Of a DNA stretch of 23,907 nt, positions 7,087-14,529 are shown one piece after another; position 1 is the stretch's first letter; each line of letters opens with the position of its first letter. A program made the position numbers and the translations under genes. Origin of the DNA: a virus; IMG/VR virus record IMGVR_UViG_3300031989_000019, positions 1 to 23,907 of that record; one strand, 5' to 3'. The notes under the pieces were generated by a model. That model worked only from the letters and a program-made list of their open reading frames with translations. It was not told where the DNA came from and did no database searches.

Positions 7087-8614
7087 TCTATTCGACAAAG
7101 CCATAGAGATGATCGCGCCGGAATCTGCCCTACGCCGCGAGACCGCCCGGTGGATTCTGCGCCAGCAGCGTGCCTATGAAGCAGCCCAGCCCTCGCGCCT
7201 GCGTAAAATCAAGGTGGATCATGGCAGCGGTGATGCGGTGGTGGAACGCGCCGGGGAATCACTGCGCCTGCAAGCGCGGTATCTGGACGAGAACCACGAT
7301 CTGGCGCGTGGCGTGCTGAACTGCCTCGTGAATAATGTCATTGGCCGTGGGATCACGATTGAACCACAGGTGAAACGCAAAAACGGTGAGCTGGCCAAAG
7401 AGATTAACGATCAGCTGATCGAGCTGTGGGAAGAATGGGTGCGCTTCCCGGAAGTGACGTGGGAACTGAACTGGAATCAGATGCTGCGCCTGCTTGCACG
7501 CTGCTGGTTTCGGGATGGTGAAGTGCTGGTGAAACATATTGAAGGCATCAGCGCCACGATCAATCACGGCACGCTGGTGCCGTATTCGCTGGAGCTGATC
7601 GAGGCGGATTTCCTGCCCTTTGATCTGAATGACCAGAAAAAGCGGATCATTCACGGGGTGGAAAAGAACGCATGGCGCAAGCCGGTGGCCTATTATCTCT
7701 ACAAGGAACATCCCGGTGATCGGCATGTGTTCGTAACAAGGCAGGACACAAAGCGCTATCCGGCAGAAAAGATCATCCATCTGAAAACTGTGGATCGCAT
7801 CGCGCAGACACGCGGTGTTTCTATGTTCGCCAGCGTGATGACGCGCCTCGATGACATTAAGGATTATGAACTTTCCGAGCGGGTGGCAGCAAAGCTGGCG
7901 GCCAGCCTCTGCGCCTATGTTCGCAAAAACTTGGATAGCCCGACGAGCGCACAGAATATCGACGCCACCGGCAATCGGTTGATGAAAATGCAACCCGGCA
8001 TGATCTTCGATAACCTGCTGCCGGGGGAAGAAGTCTCGGTGATTGATAGCAAGCGCCCGAATGCGGTGCTGGAGCAATTCCGCAACGGCCAGCTTCGCGC
8101 TGTCGCTGCCGGAACCTGCACCAGCTATTCCAGCATCTCGAAGGATTACAACGGCACCTACAGCGCCCAGCGTCAGGAGCTGGTGGAGCAATCAGTGCAT
8201 TACGCGGTGCTGCGCGAGTATTTCATCGAGCGGTGCGTGCGCCCGATCTGGGAACGCTTCGTGGATATGGCGATTCTATCGGGCAAGCTCGCCGTGCCGG
8301 AAGCGCAGATCAATCCCATGAGCCTGAAGAAAGCAGGATTTCAGGGACCCACTATGCCGTGGATCGACCCGCAGCGCGAAGTGACCGCTGAGGAAAAAGC
8401 GGTGCAGGCCGGATTTAAGTCACGCACGCAGGTGATCCGCGAGCGTGGCGGCAATCCGCAAGACATTTTCGAGCAAATCAAACAGGAGCGCGAGCAGGAA
8501 TCGAAGGCTGGCATCAGCTTCACGAGTTCGCTCGGCAAGCAACCCGCTCCACAAACCCCAAAGGAGGAACCAACCGATGACAAAACAGCCGGAAATACTG
8601 ATTCGAACGATTGA
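7079..8614 (+). CDS. Portal protein, lambda gpB family
   Basis: A 511-residue protein matching the lambda portal family (PF05136): an N-terminal basic region, LQARYLDENHDLARGVLNCL followed by VNNVIGRGITIEPQV (residues ~62-96), WEEWVRFPEV and LLARCWFRDGEVLVKHI in the clip/stem region, and LRAVAAGTCTSYSSISKDYN plus GTYSAQRQELVEQ (~339-371) as the family core. The C-terminus (residues ~470-511) is charged and disordered-looking. Twelve copies form the channel through which DNA enters the head. No ClpP-like (gpC) protease gene follows as a separate gene; instead the protease is fused to the capsid gene, whose start lies inside the last 38 bases of this gene. Confidence 0.95.
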   Translation: MFNLFDKAIEMIAPESALRRETARWILRQQRAYEAAQPSRLRKIKVDHGSGDAVVERAGESLRLQARYLDENHDLARGVLNCLVNNVIGRGITIEPQVKRKNGELAKEINDQLIELWEEWVRFPEVTWELNWNQMLRLLARCWFRDGEVLVKHIEGISATINHGTLVPYSLELIEADFLPFDLNDQKKRIIHGVEKNAWRKPVAYYLYKEHPGDRHVFVTRQDTKRYPAEKIIHLKTVDRIAQTRGVSMFASVMTRLDDIKDYELSERVAAKLAASLCAYVRKNLDSPTSAQNIDATGNRLMKMQPGMIFDNLLPGEEVSVIDSKRPNAVLEQFRNGQLRAVAAGTCTSYSSISKDYNGTYSAQRQELVEQSVHYAVLREYFIERCVRPIWERFVDMAILSGKLAVPEAQINPMSLKKAGFQGPTMPWIDPQREVTAEEKAVQAGFKSRTQVIRERGGNPQDIFEQIKQEREQESKAGISFTSSLGKQPAPQTPKEEPTDDKTAGNTDSND

Positions 8615-10490
8615 ACTTGCCTCCCGGTCAATCGTCGATACTGAAAGCCGCCTCGTGCGGCTTTCTTTTTCTTCAGAGGAACCCGTCACCCGCCAGAGCT
8701 TTTTCAGCGATCCGTGGATTGAGATTCTGGGGCATGAGCGCAGCGAGGTGGATCTCAGCCGCCTGAATAACTCCGCGCCGGTGCTTTACAATCACGACCG
8801 CAGCGAGCGGGAGAATCGCATCGGCGTGGTAGAACGGGCATGGGTCGAGAATGGCCGTGGCTATGCGGATATTCGCATCAGCCGCCGCGATGAGGTGGCC
8901 GGACTCTGGCAGGACATCACCGACGGCATTCTGCGCAATGTTTCGGTGGCCTACCGCATTCTTGAGCGCAAGCTCACCGAAGAATCCAAAGACAAGCCAG
9001 CCACTTACCGCGTCATCTGCTGGATGCCGATGGAAATCTCGCTGGTCGATATTCCCGCCGACGCAACCGTTGGCATTGGCAGGAAACTGGAGGCCGAAAG
9101 CCTCGCTTCACAACCCCAACCAACCATAAAGGAGACTACAATGCCTGAAGCAGTCAAAGAAACCGGGGAGCGTGCGGAAGTCACGCTGTCCCACACGCCG
9201 CCGGTGGATGTCCACCAAGTGCGGCAGGAAGCGCTGAATGCGGAGAAAGCACGCCGCACGGAAATCCGCACCTTGTTTGAAAAGCATGGTGATCAGGACA
9301 AGCTGCGCGATCAGTGCCTCGATAACCCGGAGGTGGATATTCACGAAGCACGCAAGCTGCTTTTGGAGGCACTCGGCAAGCGTGAGGAACCCGTCACGAG
9401 CCACCAGCGGATCGAAATCGGCGAAACGGACGTGGAGAAATTCTCCCGCGCTGCTGAAGACGCCATTTCCTTCCGCGCCGGTATCGCTGGCAAGGATGTC
9501 AAACCCACCGAGTTGATGGGCTACACTTTGCTGGAGATGGCGCGTAAGTCGCTGGAACTGCGCGGCGTGCGTACTGCCCACATGGACAAGCGCGAGCTGG
9601 CAGCCCGTGCCTTCACCCATTCGAGCAGTGATTTCCCGAAGATTCTGGAAAACAATGCCCGTAAAGCCATGCTGCGCGGTTATGATGAAGCCGAAGAAGT
9701 CTTCCCGATGTTTACCCGCGCCGGGAACCTGACCGACTTCAAAACTCATAGCCGCGTTGGGCTAGGCGTGTTTGATACGCTGGATGTGATTCCTGAAAGC
9801 GGCGAATTCAAGCACGGCACCATCGGCGAGCGTGCGGAATCGATCAAGCTGGCCACCTACGGCAAGCTATTCTCGATCACCCGTCAGGCGATCATTAACG
9901 ATGATCTGAATGCCTTCACGGACATTCCGCGCAAGATGGGGCGTGCGGCAGCCCGCACGGTCGGTGATCTGGTGTTTAGCATTCTCACCAGCAACCCCAC
10001 GATGAGCGACGGGGTGGCACTGTTCCATGCAACACACAACAATCTGGCAGGCAGTGGCACGGCAATCACGGCGGCTAGTGTGGGCGCAGGCCGCACCGCG
10101 ATGCGCTTGCAGAAAGACGGCAAAGCAGTCCTTAATATCCGTCCTTCCTATCTGATTGTGCCAGCGGCGCAAGAAGATACAGCGCGGGTGCTGATGACGT
10201 CGGAAACCGATCCTTCCAAAACCAACAGCCGCGTGCCCAATCCGGTGCGCAGCGCGGCGGAAGTGATCGTGGATGCGCGACTGGATGCCGCCTCCACCTT
10301 GTCGTGGTATCTGGCCGCTGATCCCAATGTCTTCGATACGATTGAAGTGGGCTATCTCGACGGGATTGCCGCACCGTTCCTTGACCAGCAAGACGGCTGG
10401 ACGATTGACGGCGTGGAATACAAGGTACGCATCGACGCGGCGGCAGCGCCGCTAGAGTTCCGCACCCTGTATAAGAATCCGGGCGCGTAA
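8577..10490 (+). CDS. Prohead protease / major capsid protein fusion
   Basis: A 637-residue protein. The frame is open from 8445, but the AGGAGG-like site at 8561-8567 and the family start point to ATG 8577. Residues ~25-170 form an HK97-type prohead protease: LNNSAPVLYNHDRSE with the catalytic His73, ILRNVSVAYR with Ser123, and MEISLVDIPADATVGIGRK closing the domain. Residues ~190-330 are charged and helical, like a scaffold (delta) domain, and ~330-637 form the shell protein (TLLEMARKSLELRGV; FHATHNNL; the C-terminal VEYKVRIDAAAAPLEFRTLY). Fusions of this kind are a known annotated phage family. An in-frame ATG at 9141 has AAAGGAG just upstream and could yield a separate capsid product. The start lies inside the portal gene. 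Confidence 0.92.
   Translation: MTKQPEILIRTIELASRSIVDTESRLVRLSFSSEEPVTRQSFFSDPWIEILGHERSEVDLSRLNNSAPVLYNHDRSERENRIGVVERAWVENGRGYADIRISRRDEVAGLWQDITDGILRNVSVAYRILERKLTEESKDKPATYRVICWMPMEISLVDIPADATVGIGRKLEAESLASQPQPTIKETTMPEAVKETGERAEVTLSHTPPVDVHQVRQEALNAEKARRTEIRTLFEKHGDQDKLRDQCLDNPEVDIHEARKLLLEALGKREEPVTSHQRIEIGETDVEKFSRAAEDAISFRAGIAGKDVKPTELMGYTLLEMARKSLELRGVRTAHMDKRELAARAFTHSSSDFPKILENNARKAMLRGYDEAEEVFPMFTRAGNLTDFKTHSRVGLGVFDTLDVIPESGEFKHGTIGERAESIKLATYGKLFSITRQAIINDDLNAFTDIPRKMGRAAARTVGDLVFSILTSNPTMSDGVALFHATHNNLAGSGTAITAASVGAGRTAMRLQKDGKAVLNIRPSYLIVPAAQEDTARVLMTSETDPSKTNSRVPNPVRSAAEVIVDARLDAASTLSWYLAADPNVFDTIEVGYLDGIAAPFLDQQDGWTIDGVEYKVRIDAAAAPLEFRTLYKNPGA
8643..8670 (+). terminator. Intragenic terminator-like hairpin
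   Basis: GAAAGCCGC (8643-8651), loop CTCGT, GCGGCTTTC (8657-8665), followed by a T-rich run TTTTTCTT. This is a perfect 9-base-pair stem with a T-tract, so it meets the form of a rho-independent terminator. It lies 28 bases after the portal stop and 66 bases inside the protease-capsid gene. Function untested; it might be an attenuator or a coincidence of codons for ESRLVRLSF. Confidence 0.5.
9124..9143 (+). promoter_or_regulatory. Internal ribosome-binding site and in-frame ATG within the protease-capsid fusion
   Basis: AAAGGAG ends 7 bases before ATG 9141, which is codon 189 of the fusion frame (MPEAVKETG...). It sits exactly at the junction between the protease domain (ending VGIGRK) and the scaffold/capsid part. 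Initiation here would give a 449-residue scaffold-capsid protein without protease. Confidence 0.55.
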
Positions 10491-10514
10491 TCTTAACCCT
10501 ATCACCCAACAACC

Positions 10515-10537
10515 AGCGGCTTTTGGCCGCTTTTTTT
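10515..10537 (+). terminator. Rho-independent terminator after the capsid gene
   Basis: AGCGGC (10515-10520), loop TTTTG, GCCGCT (10526-10531), then a run of seven Ts (10531-10537). It lies in the only sizeable gap of the head gene block, 24 bases after the capsid stop. It probably lowers downstream transcription relative to capsid or defines the 3' end of a capsid transcript. Confidence 0.72.
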
Positions 10538-10563
10538 ATGTCTATCACTCAAGGAGAAATTTC

Positions 10564-10893
10564 ATGGCTAAAAACTTCGTTCAGGAGGGCAAAGCCCTCA
10601 ACTACACCGCCGGGGCGGATATTAACTCCGGCGATTTTGTGCTGATCGGCACGATTGGCGGTATTGCCAAAACTGCCATTGCCAACGGCAAGGTCGGTGC
10701 TGTGCATATCACTGGCATTTTCAACGTGGCCAAGGCCAGCGGTGCGATCACCCAAGGGGCAAAGCTCTATTGGGATAACACCAACAAAGTGCTGACCACT
10801 ACGGCCAGCGGCAACACCATCGTGGGCGTGGCCGCCGCTGCCGCTGCATCGGGCGATGCGACGGTCGCAATCCTGCTCAATGTGGGGCTGTGA
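10564..10893 (+). CDS. DUF2190 family capsid-associated (cement/decoration-like) protein
   Basis: A 109-residue, Ala/Gly/Thr-rich beta protein with the DUF2190 pattern: F.QEGKALNYTAGADINSGDFV at residues 5-26, GGIAKTAIANGKVGAVHITGIF, and KLYWDNTNKVLTTTASGNT. The family sits directly after major capsid genes in many phages and is thought to act as a head decoration or stabilising protein (gpD-like trimers). AAGGAG lies 7-12 bases before ATG 10564. It follows the terminator at 10515-10537 and overlaps the next gene by one base in TGATG. Confidence 0.85.
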   Translation: MAKNFVQEGKALNYTAGADINSGDFVLIGTIGGIAKTAIANGKVGAVHITGIFNVAKASGAITQGAKLYWDNTNKVLTTTASGNTIVGVAAAAAASGDATVAILLNVGL

Positions 10894-11204
10894 TGGGGTT
10901 CATGGAGGACATGGAAGCCCACCACCAGACTCTGCTTGAAACGCTCGATGGGCGGGAAATCTTTTACGTTCCGCGTATTGGCATTTCCCGCCGCATCACC
11001 GGCATGTTTCAGGCCTATTCCGAACTGGTGGATGGGGATTCGGTGGATGTGGTGGCCAACAGCCCGATCCTCTCCATCCGCACGCGGGATATTCCTGAAC
11101 TCGCCACAGGTGATCGCTTCACTATCGACGGCAAGGAATTTGAGCTTGTCGTCATCCGCCCGGATAGTGAGGGCATCACCGAGCTGATGCTGGAGGCCGT
11201 ATGA
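10893..11204 (+). CDS. FII-like head-tail attachment protein
   Basis: About 103 residues. The C-terminal two thirds, VVANSPILSIRTRDIPELAT then GDRFTIDGKEFELVVIRPDS and EGITELML, follow the lambda FII pattern (v.g..P.L.vRT.ev..l..GD.ltI....f.v..v.pDd.G...L.L). FII caps the connector and gives the surface to which the tail docks. ATG 10893 is chosen because it forms a TGATG overlap with the upstream stop; an in-frame GTG at 10890 and ATG at 10902 are alternatives. The next gene begins in an ATGA overlap, directly with the U-like gene, so the Z gene found between FII and U in lambda is absent here. Confidence 0.72.
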   Translation: MGFMEDMEAHHQTLLETLDGREIFYVPRIGISRRITGMFQAYSELVDGDSVDVVANSPILSIRTRDIPELATGDRFTIDGKEFELVVIRPDSEGITELMLEAV

Positions 11205-11644
11205 GCCATGTTCGCACGCAAATTCGGCAGGCGGTGGTGACGCTGCTGCGTAACCAGACATCGGCAGGCAACCGCGTCTATGCCTCGCGGGTGCATCCGC
11301 TGGATGATCCAAAGCTCCCGGCCTTGCTGGTGTACACCCCGCAAGAATCCGTGGGCAATCCCACCATGCAACGGCCACGCACGCAAGCCCGGCAGTTGCA
11401 GCTGGTGATCGAGGGATACCTGAAAGCCAGAGGCGAAATTGACGATGACGCTGATCAGCTTGCCGCCGAAGTGGAGCAGCGCATCGCCGCCGATCCCACG
11501 CTCGGTGGTTTGGTGAAGGATGCCATGCTCGATGTCACCACCACTCAGCTTTCCGGCGAAGGCGAAAAGCCGATTGCCGTTTTAAGCCTCACCTTTGCGG
11601 TGCTTTACACCGTGAAGGAAAACGCACCGCAAATCGCGGTTTAA
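11201..11644 (+). CDS. Minor tail protein U-like tail terminator
   Basis: A 147-residue protein in the position of lambda U. It begins with RTQIRQAVVTLLRNQTSAGN then RVYASRVHPLDDPKLPALLV, the typical start of tail terminators (a helix followed by 'lp.v.VY'), and has a middle helix (DADQLAAEVEQRI) and a final beta hairpin (AVLSLTFAVLYTV). In lambda gpU forms a hexamer on the upper end of the tail tube and stops its growth. It is coupled to the FII-like gene by ATGA. The call rests on position, size and pattern more than on strong motifs. Confidence 0.65.
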   Translation: MSHVRTQIRQAVVTLLRNQTSAGNRVYASRVHPLDDPKLPALLVYTPQESVGNPTMQRPRTQARQLQLVIEGYLKARGEIDDDADQLAAEVEQRIAADPTLGGLVKDAMLDVTTTQLSGEGEKPIAVLSLTFAVLYTVKENAPQIAV

Positions 11645-11669
11645 CCACACTCAAACCAAGGAGAATCTT

Positions 11670-12062
11670 ATGGCTACCCACGCAGGGAGCGAGGGGAAGG
11701 TCTTTGTCGGATCGTCCCAAGTCGCGGAAGTAAAATCATGGTCGCTGGAGGTCAACGCCGATACGGTGGATGCCTCCATCATCGGCACCGAATGGCGCAA
11801 AAACCAAGCCACGATCAAAAGCTGGTCTGGCAGTTTTGAAGCATTCTGGGATGAAACCGACACCACCGGCCAAGGCGCATTGACCGCTGGCGGCACGGTG
11901 ACGCTCAATCTCTACCCGGAGGGCAACACCACCGGCGATAAGTTTTGGACGGGCAATGTGATCATCACCTCCATTTCTTACAGCGCTTCGTTCGATGGAT
12001 TGGTGGAAGCCACGTTCAGCTTCACCGGCACCGGTGCGCTCACCGAATCCACCGTAGCATAG
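11670..12062 (+). CDS. Major tail tube protein
   Basis: A 130-residue beta-rich protein rich in Thr, Gly and Ser with the siphovirus tube pattern: GKVFVGSSQVAEVKSWSLEV near the N-terminus, the loop ASIIGTEWRKNQATIKSWSG, WDETDTTGQGALTAG, and the ending VIITSISYSASFDGLVEATF then SFTGTGAL. It stacks as hexameric rings to make the tail shaft, equivalent to the N-terminal domain of lambda V; the Ig-like C-terminal domain of lambda gpV is absent. AAGGAG lies 8 bases before the ATG. It is followed by the G/GT chaperone, as in lambda. Confidence 0.85.
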   Translation: MATHAGSEGKVFVGSSQVAEVKSWSLEVNADTVDASIIGTEWRKNQATIKSWSGSFEAFWDETDTTGQGALTAGGTVTLNLYPEGNTTGDKFWTGNVIITSISYSASFDGLVEATFSFTGTGALTESTVA

Positions 12063-12072
12063 GGAGGCAACC

Positions 12073-12450
12073 ATGCGAGTGATCGAACGCGTAAAGCAGC
12101 ATTTTGAAACGCAGAACCGGCTGGTGGTATCCGTGCCGGAATGGGGCGATGGTGAAGCGCCGCTGGAAATCCACTTCTTCCCCATGTCGATGGAAGAAGC
12201 CGCGATGATCCAGCGCGTTTCCGGCAAAAAAGCCACCTCGGTGGAGAATGCCGTCTATTCCCTGATCGTGAAGGCACGCGACAAGGACGGCAATCGCATC
12301 TTCAGCCTGAATGAGCGCGAGGAAATGCTTAAATACGGCGATGTGCGGGTGATCCTGCGCATCAATGATGCGGTGGAAAAACACTTCTACCAATCCATTG
12401 AGGAAGCCAAGGGAAACTCCGACGAGACCCCATCCGATACAACCAGTTAG
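12073..12450 (+). CDS. Tail assembly chaperone, unshifted product (gpG-like)
   Basis: A 125-residue soluble protein between tube and tape measure, the place of lambda G. Visible pattern: LEIHFFPMSMEEAAMIQRVS (residues ~31-50), NAVYSLIVKARDKDGNRIFS, then a helical ending with acidic residues. It ends at TAG 12448-12450 after a slippery heptamer at 12411-12417. In lambda the unshifted protein is made in large excess over the shifted one, and both coat the tape measure during tail assembly. GGAGG is 8 bases before the ATG. Confidence 0.8.
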   Translation: MRVIERVKQHFETQNRLVVSVPEWGDGEAPLEIHFFPMSMEEAAMIQRVSGKKATSVENAVYSLIVKARDKDGNRIFSLNEREEMLKYGDVRVILRINDAVEKHFYQSIEEAKGNSDETPSDTTS

Positions 12451-12584
12451 CGCTGGCCTATCGGTTATCGAGGCCGCTCTCTGACATTGAGCAGATGAGT
12501 CCACGGGAGTTCTCGGAATGGCTGGCCTTTTTTCAACTGCAATCCGAACTGTTAAGGAACCAGAAACATGGCCGCCATCGGTAG
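12073..12584 (+). CDS. Tail assembly chaperone, -1 frameshift product (gpGT-like)
   Basis: A -1 shift at GGGAAAC (12411-12417; zero-frame codons aaG GGA AAC) joins 12073-12417 to 12417-12584 and gives about 170 residues. The added part reads LRRDPIRYNQLALAYRLSRP then LSDIEQMSPREFSEWLAFFQ and LQSELLRNQKHGRHR, a T-like domain with the conserved 'W.....L' helix, in a stretch that otherwise has no gene of its own. The heptamer differs from the lambda G-T site GGGAAAG only in the last base and is in the correct phase. The shifted product ends 17 bases inside the tape measure gene. What is seen: heptamer, phase and open -1 frame; what is inferred: that shifting occurs and its rate. Confidence 0.82.
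12411..12417 (+). promoter_or_regulatory. Programmed -1 ribosomal frameshift slippery site
   Basis: GGGAAAC in X XXY YYZ form, in the zero frame of the G-like gene, 11 codons before its stop. Both tRNAs can re-pair after a -1 slip (GGG AAA). I did not see a strong downstream pseudoknot by eye. Confidence 0.82.
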
Positions 12585-14475
12585 TGCTGAATTCATTATC
12601 CGCGCCGTGAATAAAACCCAAGCTGCGTTCGCGCAGGTCGGGCAAGGCGTGGACAATATGGATCGCCGCATGAAGAAATTCAGCGGTGGGCTCAACCGGC
12701 TGGGCGGCCTGTTTGCTTCGGCGTTCGTGGGCAAACAGATCACCGACACGATCACCAAGTTCGAACGGCTGGAAGCCTCGCTTCGCACCGTCACCGGCTC
12801 GGCGGATAAGGCAAGCGTGGCGTTTGGTTTCATTGAGAAGTTTGCCGCTGAAACTCCGTTCCAGTTGGAAGAAGTGGTGGATGCCTTCATCAAGCTGAAG
12901 GCGCTGGGGCTTGCGCCGTCGGAGGAAGCGCTCACCTCCTACGGCAACACTGCCACGGCGATGGGCAAATCCTTAAACCAGATGATCGAAGCCGTGGCCG
13001 ATGCCACCACCGGCGAATTCGAGAGGCTGAAAGAATTTGGGATCAAGTCTCGCGTGCAGGGCGAACAAGTGACTTTCACCTTCCAAGGCGTCAGCACTAC
13101 GGTGGGTAAAAACGCCAAAGAGATCGAAGGCTACCTCCAGAGCATCGGCAATGTGCAGTTTGCCGGAGCGATGAAGGAACAGGCAGGCACGCTGAACGTC
13201 GCACTATCCAACATGGGCGATGCCTTCTCAAAGCTGGTGAAAGCGATTGGTGATGCAGGCCTGACGGATATTCTGATCTTCATTGCCGATAAGGTGAAGT
13301 GGCTGGCGCAGGTGATCACGGATTCCATCGAGCCGTTCAAACTAGGGTTCAAGGCCTTCATTGCCGAGGTGATCAAGTTCGGGAATCTTTTCATCGCCGT
13401 ATTTGAGGGCGTGGGCGATGCGTTCAATGCGTTTGGCGATGCGATCTCTGCGCGGTTTGAAGCGTTAGGGCAGGATTTGGCCAATTTCGTGAATGATCCG
13501 TTATCGGGCGTATCGTTCGAGAATACGCGCAAGGCGCTGGAGACCGGCCTGCTCGATGCGATGGGAACCGCTTTCGATAAAGCACTCGCCAAAGCGCAGG
13601 AGTTCAATGCCTCGATTGATGCGGAGGTGCGTGCCGCCGCCGATAAGATCGTGGATGCACGCCAAGCCAAGAATCAGTCGCTCTCGTCACTGTTTGAGGG
13701 AACCAAGCAGCCGGAGAAAGTGGCCGAAACCACCAAGGCCGTGAAATCCCTGAACAAGCAGCAAGAGGAAGCGCAACGCATTTTCGAGGCCACGCGAACG
13801 CCGCTTGAACGCTACAACAAGGAAATGGCGCAGCTGAACGCGCTGCTGGAGAAAGGATATATCAATCAGGATACGTTCGGCCGTGCGGTGGAACAAGCGA
13901 ATGAAAGGCTGGGCAAGGCCACAAAGCAGACCGGTGAAACCATTGAAGGCGAATTCTCGCGCATCGGTGAAACGATGGAAGGCACCATTGCTGATTCGCT
14001 GGATGCGATTGGTGGGCGCTTTGATGGGTTCGGTGATTTCTTCAAAGGGTTTCTGTCTGATCTAAACCGCACGCTGCTGCAATATGCGCTGAAGGATCTG
14101 GGTGTCACCGGTAAAGGCGGCATTCTCGATGGATTGTTTGGTTCCATCGGTGGCCTGTTCGGTAGTGGTGGCAGCGGTGGCGGTGGTGGTTTTGGCGGGT
14201 TCTTATCGGGGATTGGTGATTTCTTCGGCGGCTTCTTCGCCGATGGTGGCCGCTTGAGCCCCGGCAAGTTTGGCATTGTGGGCGAGCGCGGTCCCGAACT
14301 GGCCTATGCCGGAAATGCTCCCATGCACATCATGCCAGACATGAGCATGAGCGCAGCACCCATCACGATCAATATGAACGTGCAAACGCCGGACGTGCGC
14401 AGCTTTAAGCAAAGCCAAAGCCAGATTGCGGCAGATATGGCGCGGAGTATCGAACGGGCAAGGAGGAATCTCTGA
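12568..14475 (+). CDS. Tape measure protein
   Basis: A 635-residue mostly helical protein. Residues ~60-230 form the 'tape measure domain' (KFERLEASLRTVTGSADKAS, FAAETPFQLEEVVDAFIKLK, ALGLAPSEEALTSYGNTATA and FGIKSRVQGEQVTFTFQGVS). The middle is charged and coiled-coil-like (residues ~370-470), and ~515-560 is Gly-rich with paired hydrophobics (GSGGSGGGGGFGGFLSGIGD), followed by GGRLSPGKFGIVGERGPELA and YAGNAPMHIMP, a C-terminal motif shared with lambda-like tape measures. It sets tail length and is ejected with the DNA; at the usual 1.5 Angstrom per residue the tail would be roughly 95 nm (rule of thumb). Its start overlaps the GT frame by 17 bases. Confidence 0.92.
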   Translation: MAAIGSAEFIIRAVNKTQAAFAQVGQGVDNMDRRMKKFSGGLNRLGGLFASAFVGKQITDTITKFERLEASLRTVTGSADKASVAFGFIEKFAAETPFQLEEVVDAFIKLKALGLAPSEEALTSYGNTATAMGKSLNQMIEAVADATTGEFERLKEFGIKSRVQGEQVTFTFQGVSTTVGKNAKEIEGYLQSIGNVQFAGAMKEQAGTLNVALSNMGDAFSKLVKAIGDAGLTDILIFIADKVKWLAQVITDSIEPFKLGFKAFIAEVIKFGNLFIAVFEGVGDAFNAFGDAISARFEALGQDLANFVNDPLSGVSFENTRKALETGLLDAMGTAFDKALAKAQEFNASIDAEVRAAADKIVDARQAKNQSLSSLFEGTKQPEKVAETTKAVKSLNKQQEEAQRIFEATRTPLERYNKEMAQLNALLEKGYINQDTFGRAVEQANERLGKATKQTGETIEGEFSRIGETMEGTIADSLDAIGGRFDGFGDFFKGFLSDLNRTLLQYALKDLGVTGKGGILDGLFGSIGGLFGSGGSGGGGGFGGFLSGIGDFFGGFFADGGRLSPGKFGIVGERGPELAYAGNAPMHIMPDMSMSAAPITINMNVQTPDVRSFKQSQSQIAADMARSIERARRNL

Positions 14476-14476
14476 A

Positions 14477-14528
14477 TTACAGCTTAAACGCTGTATTTCA
14501 GCCGTTTGTTACAGAATATACGCTGTAA
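14477..14528. repeat. Two TTACAG/CTGTAA dyads after the tape measure gene
   Basis: TACAGC (14478-14483) pairs with GCTGTA (14490-14495) across TTAAAC, and TTACAG (14509-14514) pairs with CTGTAA (14523-14528) across an 8-base spacer. The same half-site appears four times within 52 bases. They may be operator half-sites for a dimeric repressor or a weak processing hairpin; there is no T-tract, so they are poor terminators. Confidence 0.45.
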
Positions 14529-14529
14529 A

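Noticed and set aside
8445-8576. 44-residue N-terminal extension of the protease-capsid fusion
   Set aside because: It overlaps the portal gene, is basic and serine-rich, lacks a ribosome-binding site, and the AGGAGG-like site with ATG 8577 fits the family start.
12448-12567. Apparent non-coding gap or sequencing frameshift between the chaperone and tape measure genes
   Set aside because: The in-phase GGGAAAC heptamer and open -1 frame explain it as programmed frameshifting, as in lambda.
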